Assembly: GCF_902686445.1 (NCBI RefSeq)
Contig: NC_062217.1
Span: 167,708,098 to 167,772,097, forward strand
Direction of reading: 5' to 3'
Source of the DNA: Sciurus carolinensis
Lineage: Eukaryota > Chordata > Mammalia > Rodentia > Sciuridae
Length of the DNA: 64,000 bases
Of this stretch, positions 1 through 13,500 are shown piece by piece; within the stretch, counting starts at the first letter, position 1; every line of letters begins with the position of its first letter. Below the pieces are notes generated by a model. The model was given only the letters and a program-made list of their open reading frames with translations. It was not told the origin of the DNA and ran no database searches. The translations under genes and the position numbers were made by a program.

Positions 1-1447
1 CTGTGGACAAGCATAAAAAAGCCTTTGATCTTGGGATGTGTCTCTGGTGTGTTTGGTTTTATCATCAAAAACCAAATACATGCACTTTTTTTCTTAGAAA
101 ATGCAAAAATCCTAATAATGCTTTTAAAGCTAAGAGGTGCCTCATCCAGTGGTAACATCTGTTTGTTCATCTGACGTACTAAACACACAACCCACCAGCT
201 CAGTGATATTTGACAGCTGTTTCTGCAACAAGTCAGCAAGTGGGCAAATACATAAATTTGAAACCAAACTCTGCTAAACATGCCTCCTTAGAAAACAATT
301 ATCAAAACTTGGGAGGTCACGCCTATGGTTTTAACTAATGGGTGATTGAAAACTCATCAGCAATGTAAAGACTCTACAGGGGCAGTTTCAGGAGAGGCTG
401 CCCTGCATCCTCCTCTGGAACCTGCCCTGGCTCCCTCTGCATCTGGGTGTGGAAAATGGATGCAGAGCCTCTTACAGGATCTGCCCTCCAGTTACTTTAA
501 TAAGATCAAGTTCAGCAGTCCCAGACTCATACCAGCTGCTGAATGAAGCCATGCAGGGTTGCAGCTGTGATCAGAGACTTTCTTAAACAGAAGATGCCAA
601 GCACAGGAAAGTGAAATGTTGGGTTAGAAATAACAATTACCATTGGAACACATATTCAAGTCCTAATACTTTAGTACTCTGTGTAATTCTGTATAGTTCT
701 ATAGGGGAGACCAGTCAGGCAGGGACTGTCACTGGCTCAGCCTGTACCGTGCTGAGTCTTTTGCATATGCGATTTCATTTCCTCCTCCCAGCCCAGGAGA
801 ATTTCCACAGTTCCCCACTTTAAGAACGAGGAAAGAGACCTGGCGCTGTTAAGGGACTTGCCTGTTATCTCAGGGCTGTTGCAGGGAGAACCAGGTCTGC
901 CTGACTTCCTGCCTGTACTACTGAAGCGACATGGACCATGCTTCCTGCCCTCCCTGTAGAAGGAGGGTGTGGACTAACTGTGTTCCCACCCGGGTGCACT
1001 AGAGCAGTGGTGAAAAGCTTCAGGGTCTCGTGGATACTAGTTTAGAGCAATGGCTGGGTGCTTGCCATACCACGTGTGAGCTGTAAAACATCACCTCACT
1101 GTGGTGACTCGGATAACCTCCCACTGATTAGTGACTTGATTGACAGTTACAAGTGTTGGGCCTTGTTTAATGGAGGCCTTTCTTGCACAGTCTTTTCAAG
1201 CATGCTGCTGTGGGAGCAAACCTAATCCATGCAGGCCCCAGGGAGGACAAGCTCAAGGATTCCTGTCATTGGGCTACCCAGCCTCTGGGCCTCACCTCCT
1301 TTTAGTCCTAGGACGTTAGGGTGGAACCGTTATGTACACTTTCACAAGTCCATGTGGTCCTTTGGTGGTCACCCAGTTTCCCTGTCCCCTTTGCACAGCT
1401 GTATGGGCCCCTCTTTCCACATCCAGCAGAGGGAAGGTGTCCTCAGG

Positions 1448-1496
1448 CTCCTGGGCTGCTGCTGTTACAGGTGTGTGCCACCGCACCTGGCTCTAA
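1448..1496 (-). repeat. B1/Alu-like SINE fragment
   Basis: Short antisense match to the left half of 7SL-derived SINEs: gttacaggtgtgtgccaccg then cacctggct. Only about 50 bp is recognisable, so the family is not certain. Confidence 0.6.
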
Positions 1497-3107
1497 TCTG
1501 ATTTTATTTATTGGTGGGCACCATCAGTCTATTGGGACTGACGGTTAGAAGAGAGATGGTGAGGAAATTGGGAGCAGCCACCTCCTCCCTCTCTGGAGGG
1601 CCGTTTTCTTCTCCCCAGAACATAGTATCATTTGTGTTCAAAGTTCCAGAAAATACTGGCAACGAGCAGTAATACATCAGATCGCAATCCCCTCCACCTG
1701 TTGTAGGGCTTTTCTCTCACACGTTTCATCTTAGCCAGCACAGTGTGGCACTTCAAGCTCCATCTGAGACTCGCGTGGACAGGCGTGGAGCAAGCCGGTA
1801 AATTGACTTCCTCGGTCCTGCTGCCCAGGGGTCTTCCCAGTCTCCCAGTGAAGCTTCAGCAATTGAAGTCAGAAAAACCAGCAGTCAGGTCCTGTCCGTG
1901 TGCCGCGTCCCAGTGTGCAGTGACTGCCAAGAGTGGTCCTCGGACACGCAAGGCCCTTCAGAAACGCCTGTGGGCCTCCAGCCGGATGCAGCCCCGTGCC
2001 TCAGCGGCTGGGCTTTCCAGGAGCTAAGATGATGCACTGGAGTAGCCCCTCCTGGTCTGCAGCCTGCATGTGGCCTGGTGCAGAAAGGGGCTGCAGTTGG
2101 ACAGGGCCTCACCCCCTCTCCTCCCCGTGAGGATTAGAATTTAAAGCAGATGAGCGAGATTTCTAAAGCCAATTTCAGTGAGATGAGTCCTCAGAATACT
2201 GGAAATCACCCTGTACTGTCAGGCACTGTCTCTGAAGGGACGAATGGGGACACTCTTGACAGGTGGAGGGGAGGCAGGTAAGCGAGCCTGGTGACCCCGA
2301 ACACACCCAGCCTCGGGGGCCAGGGAGTAAGCTGCGCATCCAGGTGGGATGCCCTGAGGAGAGTTGGTGGCCAGGTGTGGGCCACTTGTCGGAGGCCACA
2401 GGCTCATGGTGTCCCTTGCTTGTTGAGAGCCTCACAGATGCTCTGTTAAATAATGCAGGGCTGTATAATGCTTAGGGGACACTAATGATAAGCTTGGAAG
2501 GAGCAGCTGACTCAATATTATCTCCTCAACTCTAACCAGCTATAATAAGAAAATAAAATGGTATTCTGGGATCTCATGCCTAGAAAACCATACACCTGGC
2601 AGAAGCCCTGGGAATCCTTTTGTGTCCCCACCTGCTTCTCAGGTGTTGAGCCTTCATAAACTAATACTTCCAGGTTGGGGCAAATTCACAGCAGTCGGGG
2701 GTTGCTTTCCAACCGACCGCTCAGCCCCAGGTGGTTTGTGCTCTAGTCTCTGCACATCTCCAGGGTACACTTTCAGGAGGTGAAGAGTCTTTCTAATCAT
2801 GCATCTGCAAAACCAGCGTCACCCAGGAGTAGGCGTGCCCGCTAGAGGGAAGTGTTAGCTCCACCCGGCAATTGAGGGATTCTGGTGGTGGTGTCCGCAG
2901 GCTGAGGTTCTTGAGTTGGTTCAGCCCAAAACCACACATGCCTGTAGGTTTTAAGAAATCTCCCAGGATGATCCCTCCTTAAAGCACATACTGAAGAATC
3001 ACTGTTTCAGTGGCGCCTTTGGCCACACGCAGAAGTAAAAGAACTTCACACCAGAACTGCTACTTACATTTACTTTTATCTAAAAAATAAAAATAAAAAT
3101 TGAGGCC

Positions 3108-3560
3108 TCGAGTTAGTCAGCTTTTCATCGCTGACCAAGATACCTGGCTCAACAACTTAAAGGAGGAAACTTTCTTTGGGCTCATGGTGCCAGCTTCCAG
3201 TCCATGGTCAGTTGGCTCATTGCTCTGGCCTGAGTTGAGGCAGAACACTGTGGCAGAAGGCCACGGAGGAAGAACGCTGCCTAACTCATGGCAGCCAGGA
3301 AGCAGAGAAAGGGGGAGAGGAAGAAGAGGCCCTGGACAGAGGTAGTCCTTGTGGGTACACCCTAGTGACCTACTTCCAGCGACACCCCACCTGCCCAGTA
3401 GACCACCCAGTAGTCCATTCAGATTATTAATCCCTGATAGGGTCAGAGCCCTCATGTGATCCAGTCATCTCCCAGAGCCCAGCCTCTTGATAACCTCTGC
3501 ACTGGGAACCAAGCCTTCGACCTGTGAGCCTTTGGGAACATTCTAGATTCAGCTCCACCA
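3108..3560 (-). repeat. MaLR-type LTR (ERVL-MaLR remnant), antisense
   Basis: Begins gttagtcagcttttcatcgc and includes 'ggcagaacactgtggcagaagg' and 'gcagccaggaagcagagaaa' blocks typical of MST/MLT-type solitary LTRs in reverse. It is the reverse-complement relative of the LTR at 63,470 (shared internal gaggtgaaatgattgg and gtggtaact type segments, diverged). No internal retroviral genes are attached. Confidence 0.6.
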
Positions 3561-4460
3561 GGCCTTAAGCTTTACGGATTCCACTAGTGCTTAATATAGT
3601 GAGGTCAGTTGTCACATTGTGATTTTCTTTTCAAGTAAAGCAGTATCTGGTAGCTCCATATTATGGCTTCTGCAAGAACAAAGTGCCCTTCAGGTGCATC
3701 CACTACCATACCTGCCATGCCCTGGTGGGTGCTGGACAGGGAGTTTAGTTAAGCAGCAGAACTGAGTTTCCGTGAGGAACCTCCTAGGTGCCTCAGGCAG
3801 GCTGTGGAGTTTCTAGTCTCCAGTAATTGTCGGGAATTTTCTTTGCAGCCCAAAGCCACCAAGTTGAAATAAGTCACTTCTCTGCCTAATTGGGCTCTAG
3901 TAGTCTTTGTATTGGAAAATCTGGTTTGGATCTGCCCTGTAGCCACCTGGAAACATTCAAGTGATTTGCGAAGCTTCTCTTATGAGTAGCACAGGAGGAA
4001 CAATGATCCCTGTCCTTCCCTTGCTCTGGAGTGGAGCTGGGGTTGAGTCCACAGAGGACAGGTACAGGGCCAGCTCCAAGATGTCATCAGGACATGTCGT
4101 TACGTGTGCTGCATGTGAGAGTTAGAAAGCTGTCACCCAAAATGCACATGCTGTCTCAGCTGAAAACTCGGCACAGGGTTCAGGTTTGCCCAAAGCCCGG
4201 CCTGTGCCTGGTCTCACTATTTCCGTTCCTTGGGGGCTCCCTCAGATTCCCTAATGGCAGAAGTCCCTGCGAGCAAGAAGTTCACCAACTCTGCCAGCAG
4301 CTGGGCTGCGCCTCCCTGTTGTGTATCACAAGTCCCTGGTCAGTGGGCGTTGCCAAAAGCAGAGCCTTGTTCCGTGCCCCACCTTGGCTCCCCACCCTGG
4401 CTCGGCTGGTTCTTTCCAGCTGTGTCTGAAGCACTGATCTCCCCTTGTGTTTCTTTGCAG

Positions 4461-4522
4461 AGTTGGATTACAGAAACTCCTATGAAATTGAATATATGGA
4501 AAAACTCGGCTCCTCCTTACCT
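4461..4522 (+). CDS. TACC2: TACC2 coding exon (first in window), [14 protein letters not shown] block
   Basis: The acceptor is ccttgtgtttctttgcag and the donor is GTAAGT at 4523. The exon is 62 nt: it opens with AG, the last two bases of a split codon, then 20 codons from [14 protein letters not shown] to GSSLP, ending in phase 0. The peptide is a recognised TACC2 segment just upstream of the acidic, proline-rich part of the linker. Upstream exons must end with one base, probably G to make Glu. None was recognised in the first 4.4 kb. Confidence 0.95.
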
Positions 4523-7500
4523 GTAAGTTCTTCCTATGCTTCCACTTGTTCTGAGCGTGCAGAGACCTCTCCTGTGCGGAGCGACTCCAGCTCAGAGCCC
4601 ATGTGGGGCCTGTGTGTCACAGCATCCTGGGTACTGGTGAAAGGGGCCTGGGAGTTTGAGATTTGTACTTGAGCCCATGTCATTTGGTATTTTTTCGGGA
4701 GAAACTGATGAGTTTTCCTGCAGTTACTTCCCTAGACCCAGAAAGAGCTGGTCAAAATTTCTTTCAAAGTGGGTGGGATAGAGGTGGTTGTTTTAAAAGT
4801 GCCCTAAGCTCTTTTCTACAAATTGCAGTTGGCCCTCCCTATCTGTAGGTCCATGTCTGCTGATTCAATCAGCTGTAGGTCGAAAACGTTCTTTAAAAAA
4901 AGTGGGCTGGGGATGTAGCTCAGTGGTAGAGCACTTGCCTGGCGGGCATGAGGCCCTTGGTTCACCCCCAGCACCATCAAAGAAAGAAAAAAAAATAATG
5001 CATCTGTTCTGAACTCATATTTAGACTCATTTTCTTTTCATTATTCCTTAAATAATGTGGTATAATAAGTGTTTTACATAGCATTCACATCATATTAGGT
5101 ATTATAAGTAATCTAGGACTGATTTAAAATATATGGGACTATGTAGTGACTATATGCAAATACCATGCCATTTTATATAAAGGACTTAGTATCCAGGGGG
5201 CTCTTAGAACCAATTCCCAGTGGATATTGAGGGACAATTGTAGGTAACCCCCTTTTCACTTTAAGTGGTTCTGAGCCTCCCCCACCCCATTTTCACTTTA
5301 ATGGGTAATGATTGGCAGCTGTCTTCCCCAGCTTAAGTACTATTGCCTGGGTGTTCTGTCCTGGCCGTGACCTCTTTCTGTGCTGTTGTCCAGCAATGTC
5401 CTCAGAGACCCAGGGATGCATGGGAGGGCTTGTTGCAACACTGAATGACCCTGGACATGTTGCTCTTATCTTTTCTTCCCATGTGTTTGTTCACAGATAC
5501 TGGGGTTGCTGCTTCTAAACTGCAGCAAACCGGAAGGTCAGGCAGGAAACGTCCCGGTCACAGACCGGAATCGCAGCTCCAGGATAGTGCATCATGGGCT
5601 TTGTTGTTATCTCTTGATGCATTGCTCAGAGAGTGTCTGCTTCCCCCTGAGGCCACAGCTGTGTCCCTGATAGTTGACAGTACATGCATAAATATGGAGG
5701 GGGAGACACTTCACCACTGAAGTGGAACAGTCCCGTGTGTTGATGTTGTTGATTTAATGGGACCAAACCACAAGGTCCTTCTTGTACACCGCCTACTGAC
5801 GTGTGCGTGGCAGACTTTGAGGATGGATTTCATGAGGAACGTGCCCTGCTAGGAATATTGGAACCACCAGAGGTTTTTGTGATGTGATGGTGCATGCCCA
5901 GTGGCCATTGCAAGGACTTCTTTGGGGACCCCCAGAAGGGCAGATGTAGGGTCTCCCCATCACTAAGAGAAGCAAGTCCCCATTTCTGGGCATGACATTC
6001 AAGGCCTGAGGGTTCTGATATGGTCCCCAGCCACTCAGATCCTCCCCCTTAGCTCCTCACTGTACTCCCTCTTGTACCTGTCCAGCCAAGCCCCTCTGCA
6101 GGCCCTGAATGAGCCTGGACACTCAGGATTCTGGGCCTCAGCCTGCGCCATGCTCTCTGTTCATGCCCTTTCCATCCCTGTCCGAGAGGAGCCCCCTCCT
6201 TTCACATTGAACCTGTTGCTCTGTCTCTTTTTGGTGCCTCGATGGCAGGGCTCGTCACACTGGGTCACTGTTGGTCTCCTGCATGCAGCTGCGATCAGCG
6301 CTAGGCTGGGATCTTACCCCTCTGTTTACCCTCAGTGGCCAGTTTGAGGGTGGTCAGTAAATAAGAATGAGTTGAACATGGTGTGGCCCAGCAGGACCAT
6401 CCAGATCGTCCTCCCTCCGCGTGCGTCCCCACCTGCACCAGTCCCACGCCCCTCTTTTCCTCCCTGCCCTTCTCCTGGCCAGCTCTTGCTTATCTTCCTG
6501 GTTGCTTGAGTCAAGTGAAGACTTTTCACAGAGTCCTTTGCCCTCCATGGAGGAGCACTCTGGTGTCCATCTCCCCAAGCTGACCTGTGACTCTGTCCCT
6601 GCAGCAGGTCGATGATGCCCCGGAGAAGCAAGCCTTGTACCTTATGTTCGACACCTCTCAGGAGAGCCCCGTCAAGTCTCCCACCCGGATGTCAGAGCCC
6701 CCGACGCCGTGTTCAGGGTATGACTTCCGCCCTCACAGTTAGTTAGTTGCCCCCAGGCCTGAAGCCCAGCACCCTCACCCTGTGGTCCCGACGTCAGGGG
6801 CAGCCCACGTTCCAGTCTCTGTTCACACAGCACACGTGTTGGTCTCACGACTGGGGCCCTTTGACTAAGGTGAAATCCGTCAGCAGCTGACTGCGTGAGC
6901 CCCCCCCATTGCCCAATCTACACGCAGCTTTGTCATTGGCCCCATGGGGGACAGCGCGGCACGTCGTTCAGAATCTGGGTCCTGCTTCCACCCTACGTGG
7001 GCAGTGTGACCCGACGTGACTCCCTTGGCCCACCTGTGCCTCAGTTTCCTTGAGTGCAGTGTAATAGACTGGCCACGTGGGATTTAGGAAGATTCGAGAG
7101 GCCCCAGCGCCTCCCTCAGCTGTGCGAGGGGCAGGGAGTGCCCGGCTTCCGGGTCAGCGCTGTGTGGAAAGCTCTTGCCAGGGCGTCTGGCACACGTAAC
7201 GTGCTGGATACACGTATGCTGACATGGATGTTGGCGTTCGCATTTGTCAGGGTCACGTCCTGATGGGGGAGGTGTGGGCATTGCTTTAGGACTCGGACAG
7301 GCCCCTCCCTGTCTGCCTGCTCTCGCTTGGCCTCTCAGGCTTACTGAGGGTGCTGCAGACCAGATTCTGCCTGGGAGGCGAGATGGTGACCACACTGCTG
7401 CAGTGATAGGCACAGCAGAGGCGCATCATCTCTGTCTTGTAGGAGAGGAAGCAGGATGTGGTGTCGTCGCTCCCCGGAGTGCACAGCTGAGCAGCAGGCC

Positions 7501-10500
7501 TCTGTGTGACTCCAGAGCTTGTCCCTAGGGGCATCTGGCCTGTCCCTTCCTCGTCAGCTGCTCCTGGGGTGGGTGTGGCTGCCCAGCCTAGAGGCCACAG
7601 GGCCACTGGAGACATGCCCATGTTCTACTGGGGACACAGCCCTGGAGACCAAGACCCCTTGGGATGCTGCCTGGTTCAGGGCCTCCTGGCTGACCTCAGT
7701 GGGATTTCCATGGAGAAGACTCTAAAGATGGCCTTTGCTCCCACAGGTCAAGTTTTGAGGAAACCGAAGCCCTTGTCAATGCTGCAGCAAAAATCCAGCG
7801 TCCTGTTTCACGAGGGCTGGCCTCCAGCCAAGAGCCACATTTACAGGTGCCAGAGAAGTCCTCCCAGAAAGAACTGGAGGCCATGGCCTTGGGCACCTCT
7901 TCAGAGGCGATTGAAATAGTAAGTAGAGTCGGAGGAGCCAGAGATCGCTGGGGTTGAGGCCAGGGCCTGCTGGGTGCCATCAGGCTCACCTGGCACCTGC
8001 TGTGGCCCTGCCCTGACCCCAGACCACAGGAGCCCTCCTGGGGGACCCCACAGCACCGCCCTGAGACAAAGACTCCTCTCCTACCAGGGCAGCCCTGCAG
8101 CTGTCACCTTGGTGCTTTAATTGCCCCCAGGGTTATTTGTTTTCTGTTTTTCTCCCCTTGGAACTGTACTGTGCTTTGGAGCCACCTCTGGCCAGTACTG
8201 TGCCTCTCCACCTTGGTAACAGAGCAGGGACACCCTCCTCTTAGAGCTCAAGTGGTTTTCCTGGGTCCCAGTGATGGGAGATTTCTCCAGTTGGTAGCCC
8301 CCAGGGCCTGTGTTTCCCTTGAGTATGTGATGCAAGTATGAGGGTCTCCACGCATCTTAAATGGACCATTCTTCTGGGCAAATTCATTTCATTGCCTTTA
8401 CTTCCCTCCTAGCAATCCCCAGTGGGTTTGGAGCCACTGATGTTGTGTAGTATTTTTGGTCTGCATTAGGAGACTTCATTTATCCCACGCAGCAAACGTT
8501 TATTGAGCATCTACCACGTACGTACATATGTGGCAGTTGGAGGCTGGTGGAATACTGGAAACTAACGGGCACAACGAGGTCTAGATGTGAATCAGCCTCG
8601 CAAATAAATGCTGTGGAGGGCTTGTCCACAGAGCACCTTCTGCAAAGTTGGCTTCTGATTTCGAAGTCTTTCTGATCTACCAGATGTTTAGAAAATCGCC
8701 TTTACCAAAACCTTACTTCCTTTGGTATTTACGCTTGGAGCTGTTGCCTTGACGAGTCATGTTAGGTTTTGAAAACCCATCAGCTAGCTTCTGCCTCCCC
8801 CCACTGAGATTTCCAAGTAAAGAAGCAGGGAGTGAGGGTGGGGAGGCTGTGCTTTTGGGGAGGGGGTGGGCCTGCCGGTCTCCAGATGTCCACTGGCAGC
8901 ATGGGCGAGCACTGGCAGCTCTGGATGCCCCTTTAGCCTGAAGGCAGAAATGTCCAGCAAGCGGATGTGTGGTCCTTGCCTGGCCTCAATGTCACCGTGT
9001 TCTCCTCCTTTTTCCCTCCGTGTCCTCTCTGCCGGTGCTCAGACAGCTCCTGAGGGTGCCTTTGCCTCTGCTGATGCCCTTCTCAGCAGGCTGGCCCACC
9101 CCGCCTCTCTCTGTGGTGCGCTTGACTATCTGGAACCCGACTTAGCAGAAAAGAACCCCCCAGTATTTGCTCAGAAACTTCAGGTTTGTAGCCAATGTGT
9201 GACCTTTTGGGAGTTTGTCAAAACCTCAGTAGAGAATGAACCCCCAAGTCCCAGCTGGACTGAGGCAGGACATACTGAGGAGCTGCTGAGAATGTTCCAG
9301 ATGAAATGTCTTTCCCCTCAAGCACTGATATGTGGTGTGCTTTAGCCAGTATGCCAAAATTATATAAAATTATGCAATTACATATTGAAGGAACCATTTC
9401 CATTTCAATTTGGAAACTGGGCCGAAACCATCATTTTTCAGTTGTATCAGTAACCCTAACAGCTGTTTCTGTGATTCATTCACTGAACCAAAGGTATGAG
9501 GTCACCACCAAGCCTGATTGTTTATATGTGCTAGGCAATCTCAGAATCCTGTTGAGATAACATCTGGACTCAAGTCTAGCATCTGGAACGAAAAATGATT
9601 ATCTACTCTGTATTTTAAATTTGACAACTTAATTCGATATCCCTAGACTAGAACTTTGAAAGGAAACCTGGAGAGATGGCTCGCAGTCATTTGAGAGATA
9701 CACATTCATTCATGGAAAGTGTTGGCCAAGTTCACTTTTTTTAAAAAAAAGGAAAAATCAAAGACTATAGTACAGTAAAAAAATTGGATCCATTTCAAAA
9801 ATCACTTCATGTTCGCATAGCTTCCCTGTAGAGGCTTAAAAGGGCAATTTTTAAAAAAGGAAATTAAACATCGTTTCATGATCTGCTGAGGTGCTTATTG
9901 TGAGAAAGCCAAGCGTGTGTCTCTCCCGAGTACCTGTCATGATGCATTCACGTGGTACATTCATTTCTTGGGTGCGGAAAACATTACATCTGTCTTGATG
10001 CATCTCCCCCGCGCGCGGTCTGCTCATCCCCCACCCCTTGGGCAGGAGGAGTTAGAATTTGCCATCATGCGGATAGAAGCCCTGAAGCTGGCCAGGCAGA
10101 TCGCCCTGGCTTCCCGCAGCCACCAGGACGCCAAGGTACCGGTTTGCGGCTGCAGTGTGCTGCCCTCTGAGAATGCTGTGTGCCACGTGGGCCAGCGGCT
10201 GCTTTGCTAACCGTCGCTCAGCCAGGCGTTGTGGGTGCCTGGCCAAGTGTGATTTCCAAAAAGCTGAAAGTGTGACTCTTGCATAAACACACGCTGAGCA
10301 CATGCCTGAGGTCTGTTTAACTCAAGAGTGCGCTCCCCGGCAGATGGTGGTGCTGGCTAGGCGGAGGAATCGGAGAAGCCAGTGCAGGGCACGGGGGCGG
10401 GGCATGAGGAAGCCTGGAAGAAGGTGGCAGAGTTGATAGAAACCGGCTGATCCTGGGCAGGATGAGAAAATCACCACTTTGGAGGTTGTCTTTTTTTTTT

Positions 10501-13500
10501 TTTTTGCCTTCCTGCAGATAACATGTGCCTCTCTATGGAATAAAACTCACTTGCAGCTTTTCTGTTTTCGACGAGTTCACGTGGGACTTTACTGAGAATC
10601 AGCAGTACGCAGGAAGTGGAAACGGCCTGCGTGGAGCCCTGGGCCAGGTTCTAGACGAGGGGTCGGTGGCAGTCCACTCCGCAAAGGGCAGGCAGAAAGA
10701 CTTCAGGTTTGCAGGGCACGGCCTGGCCTCTGTCCCTGCAGCTGGTGCTGGCCTCTTGGTGCCGGTGCAGAACTGACCTGGCCCTCACCCAAGGAACATG
10801 TTGTTGTTGTTTGTTTTTAAATTGTAATAAGGGGCAGCCAGCTATTTGGCCTTGGCACAGAATTTGCCAGCACCCAGGACTTGAGTGTCACGTTGACGGG
10901 GCGTGGACATCTTTCTGCCTGGCTTCCAGGTTTGGGGTGAGTTTTCTGAATGATGAGGAGTCGGTGATGATGATAGGCAGGCAGTGTGTTGTCCAGGCTG
11001 CCATCTAGCCGTGGTCCCTCAGCCCAGGGAACTTGGTATGTGATGCTAGAGCTGGACCCCAGTTTTATTCTGTGGCTTTGAGTGAGTTCATGAACCTCTC
11101 TGGGCCTCTTTTTTTCTACCTGTGTGTTGAGGCTCATCACGGCAAGCATGCTGGTTGTAGTGGGGGCTCCAGATGGTGTGTGGGGAGCAGCCCCTGCCTG
11201 GCACATAATAGGTGTACAATAAAAGGAAGGGGCTGTTGTGGGCCAGTACCCACTTTTCCCTCTTACCTGGTAGACGTTTCCAGTGTCTCCTGGGGAAGCA
11301 GGTCCAGGTCTCATTTTACAAATGGGCAAACCGAGCCACATGATGGTGCTGGAATCCAGCGGCTGCGCTGGTCCCCAAGGCCTCACCTGTGTGTCTCTCT
11401 GGCTGCAGCCAAGAGGAAAACCCCTCTCAGAGAGAGGTAGTCACACGGTGGGTGTCCAGACTGGGAACACTGGGACACAGGGCAGACACAAGAATGTAAA
11501 AAGAAATCAGTGATGTTTTTGTTCTTGTTGCCAAACCAAAAACGAAGGTTGAATTTCCACGGAAGTCAGAGTTGTAGAAAGCGTTAAGCGGTGAGGGATA
11601 TTTTCCTCCACTCGGTTTGTTTCTTGGTGTCCTATCAGAAGGGCTTAGGTGGTGGATTCCTCTCAGAGGGACGCCGGGGCAGACCCAAGCCTGTCCCTCT
11701 CGGTAGCTCAGGTCTGCCTGCCTCCTGCCTCAGCATACAGGTGGGTCCTGGGCAACAGGCAAATCACAGTCAACTTCCGTCAGGCACAGCCTGTTCTCAG
11801 ACCATGTGTCCTGATTTTGATTTAGAAAATAAACGTCACATGGATCCACTGAGCGTAGGTCAGAGAGGCAGCCCGAGCCACCACCTGAAGTGTTTCAGAA
11901 GCAAATGTTAAAAGGAATATTCCCTCCAGGTAGAACTGTCTTGACTGTAAGGAACACTTTTCTCTACTGGGGTAACTTGTATTGCTTTGGGTCAAGACAT
12001 CATCTGGAGTCTGTGGCCCACAGACAACAGACACTCTCTCTGGGTGACCCAGTGACTCCAGCAAGAACCTCCCTGTGGGTTTATTCTTCCCCCAGCAGCA
12101 TTGGAAGCTGCTGGCGTGTAGACAGAAAAGCAGCAGCTGTGTGTCCGGTTTGCTCTTCTTTCTGCCCCTGTCCTTCAGCTGCAAGCAGTGTGGCCCTGAG
12201 TTTTTGCAGCATGGTCTTGAGCTGTGGCTAACACAAAAATGAATTCCCTTGGAACGAAGGCCATCGTATTGAGGGGACAAGATTCAGCAGGAAGTGGGAA
12301 GGGCTTCAGGTTGTTCCTCAGAGCAGCTTCAGTTGATGTTTCTCTTCAGACTGATGGAGCAGAGTCGCCCCTTTGAGGAACTACAGCAGGGGACTCTCCC
12401 GTTAGAGAACATTACAAATGAGGAAGAGTTCCCAGGAGCTGGGGTGTCGGCTGTAGCCCCGTTACTACTTTCCTCCCACACGCTTCTGGGAAACTGAGTT
12501 CAGTTTGTCCCCAGGGTGTGAAGCTGACCCAGGTTGCTGGATCCGCGGTGCAGCAGCCCCAAGCTTAGCACGAGCTAGATTGAGGGGAACTGCCACGTCC
12601 TGTCTTTGTGGCTTTCCAAGGGGTGCAAGGCACGGGCACATTGATTTAATTCATTTGTGTGACATTCTGATTGTGATCCCCAGAGCTATTTGGCCCTTTC
12701 ATTGAGGGGGACCCGCAATAAAAACTGCAGGATGCTTCTGGTAGTACAGGAACAAGGTCATACGAATGGCGAGCTTTGGGATGGGAGCTGGTCTCAGCAG
12801 TGACTCCCACGGAGGGGAATTGGCGTGTTGATGTCACGCCGTGTCTGAGGGCCCCAAGAGTCATGGCCTATGCCAACAGGTGCCTGGACTTCAAGTGAGC
12901 TGAGCAGGAATTGGGCCGTGGGCAGCCTGGGACGGAGTCTGTTTCCTCTTATGCTGTGAGGGACAGGCATAGCCTCTCTGCCCACCACCATTTGGCAGAG
13001 GCCTGAGGAGGGAAATGTCCCCAGAGCCTTGAGAGTGGTCTGAAGAGGAGTGACGAGAGGACCAGCTCATGGGCTTCAGCTTAGGCCAGTTTGAGAACTT
13101 GCAGGCGCTGCCCAGAGCTGGTGTAGTAAGGGTTGGGAGACCGAGTCATGACTTGGTGGCAGGAGTGGCCACGTGGTGCCTGATGGTGCCTTCTGTGGAG
13201 GGGGACAAAGGTGTGGGGATGATGTCTCCCTTATGTGTGCCTCTCTGGGGCTTAGGAACTGCCTACTGTCAGATTTGGATGGGACAGCTCCCAGCCGAGG
13301 ACCCTCTCCTGCCTGATGGCTCCAGACACCCCAGAACCCCAAGCTTGGGCCATGCTCCACAGCCTTAGCTCGGTGTGCAGTGGGCCCTGGCTCATCTTGG
13401 CTCCTGGTCCTCACCCCTGCATGGCCTCTTTACCACAGCTCTCCGAGCTTTGTATCTACCCTGCCTACTCCTCCCATAGTCAGCCTCTGGGTGTCCTGGG

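Larger units (their letters stand above)
1..4460 (+). other. TACC2 intron (3' part)
   Basis: This is intronic sequence preceding the first recognised TACC2 exon. It contains an antisense B1/Alu-like fragment near 1448 and an antisense MaLR-type LTR at 3108-3560. In the rest I see no exon, RNA gene or recognisable repeat. Confidence 0.6.

Noticed and set aside
1831..1890. Possible short upstream TACC2 exon reading SPSEASAIEVRKTSSQ after a cttcccag acceptor
   Set aside because: The following donor (gtcctg) is poor, the phase does not fit the split codon at 4461, and the peptide is not one I recognise from TACC2.
3108..3560. Endogenous retrovirus with coding capacity
   Set aside because: Only LTR-type sequence is present here and at 63,470. 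No gag, pol or env-like reading frame adjoins either copy.
4904..4975. tRNA-like A and B boxes
   Set aside because: They belong to an ID SINE with an A-rich tail; no cloverleaf of a functional tRNA gene is intact. The same holds for the other ID copies.
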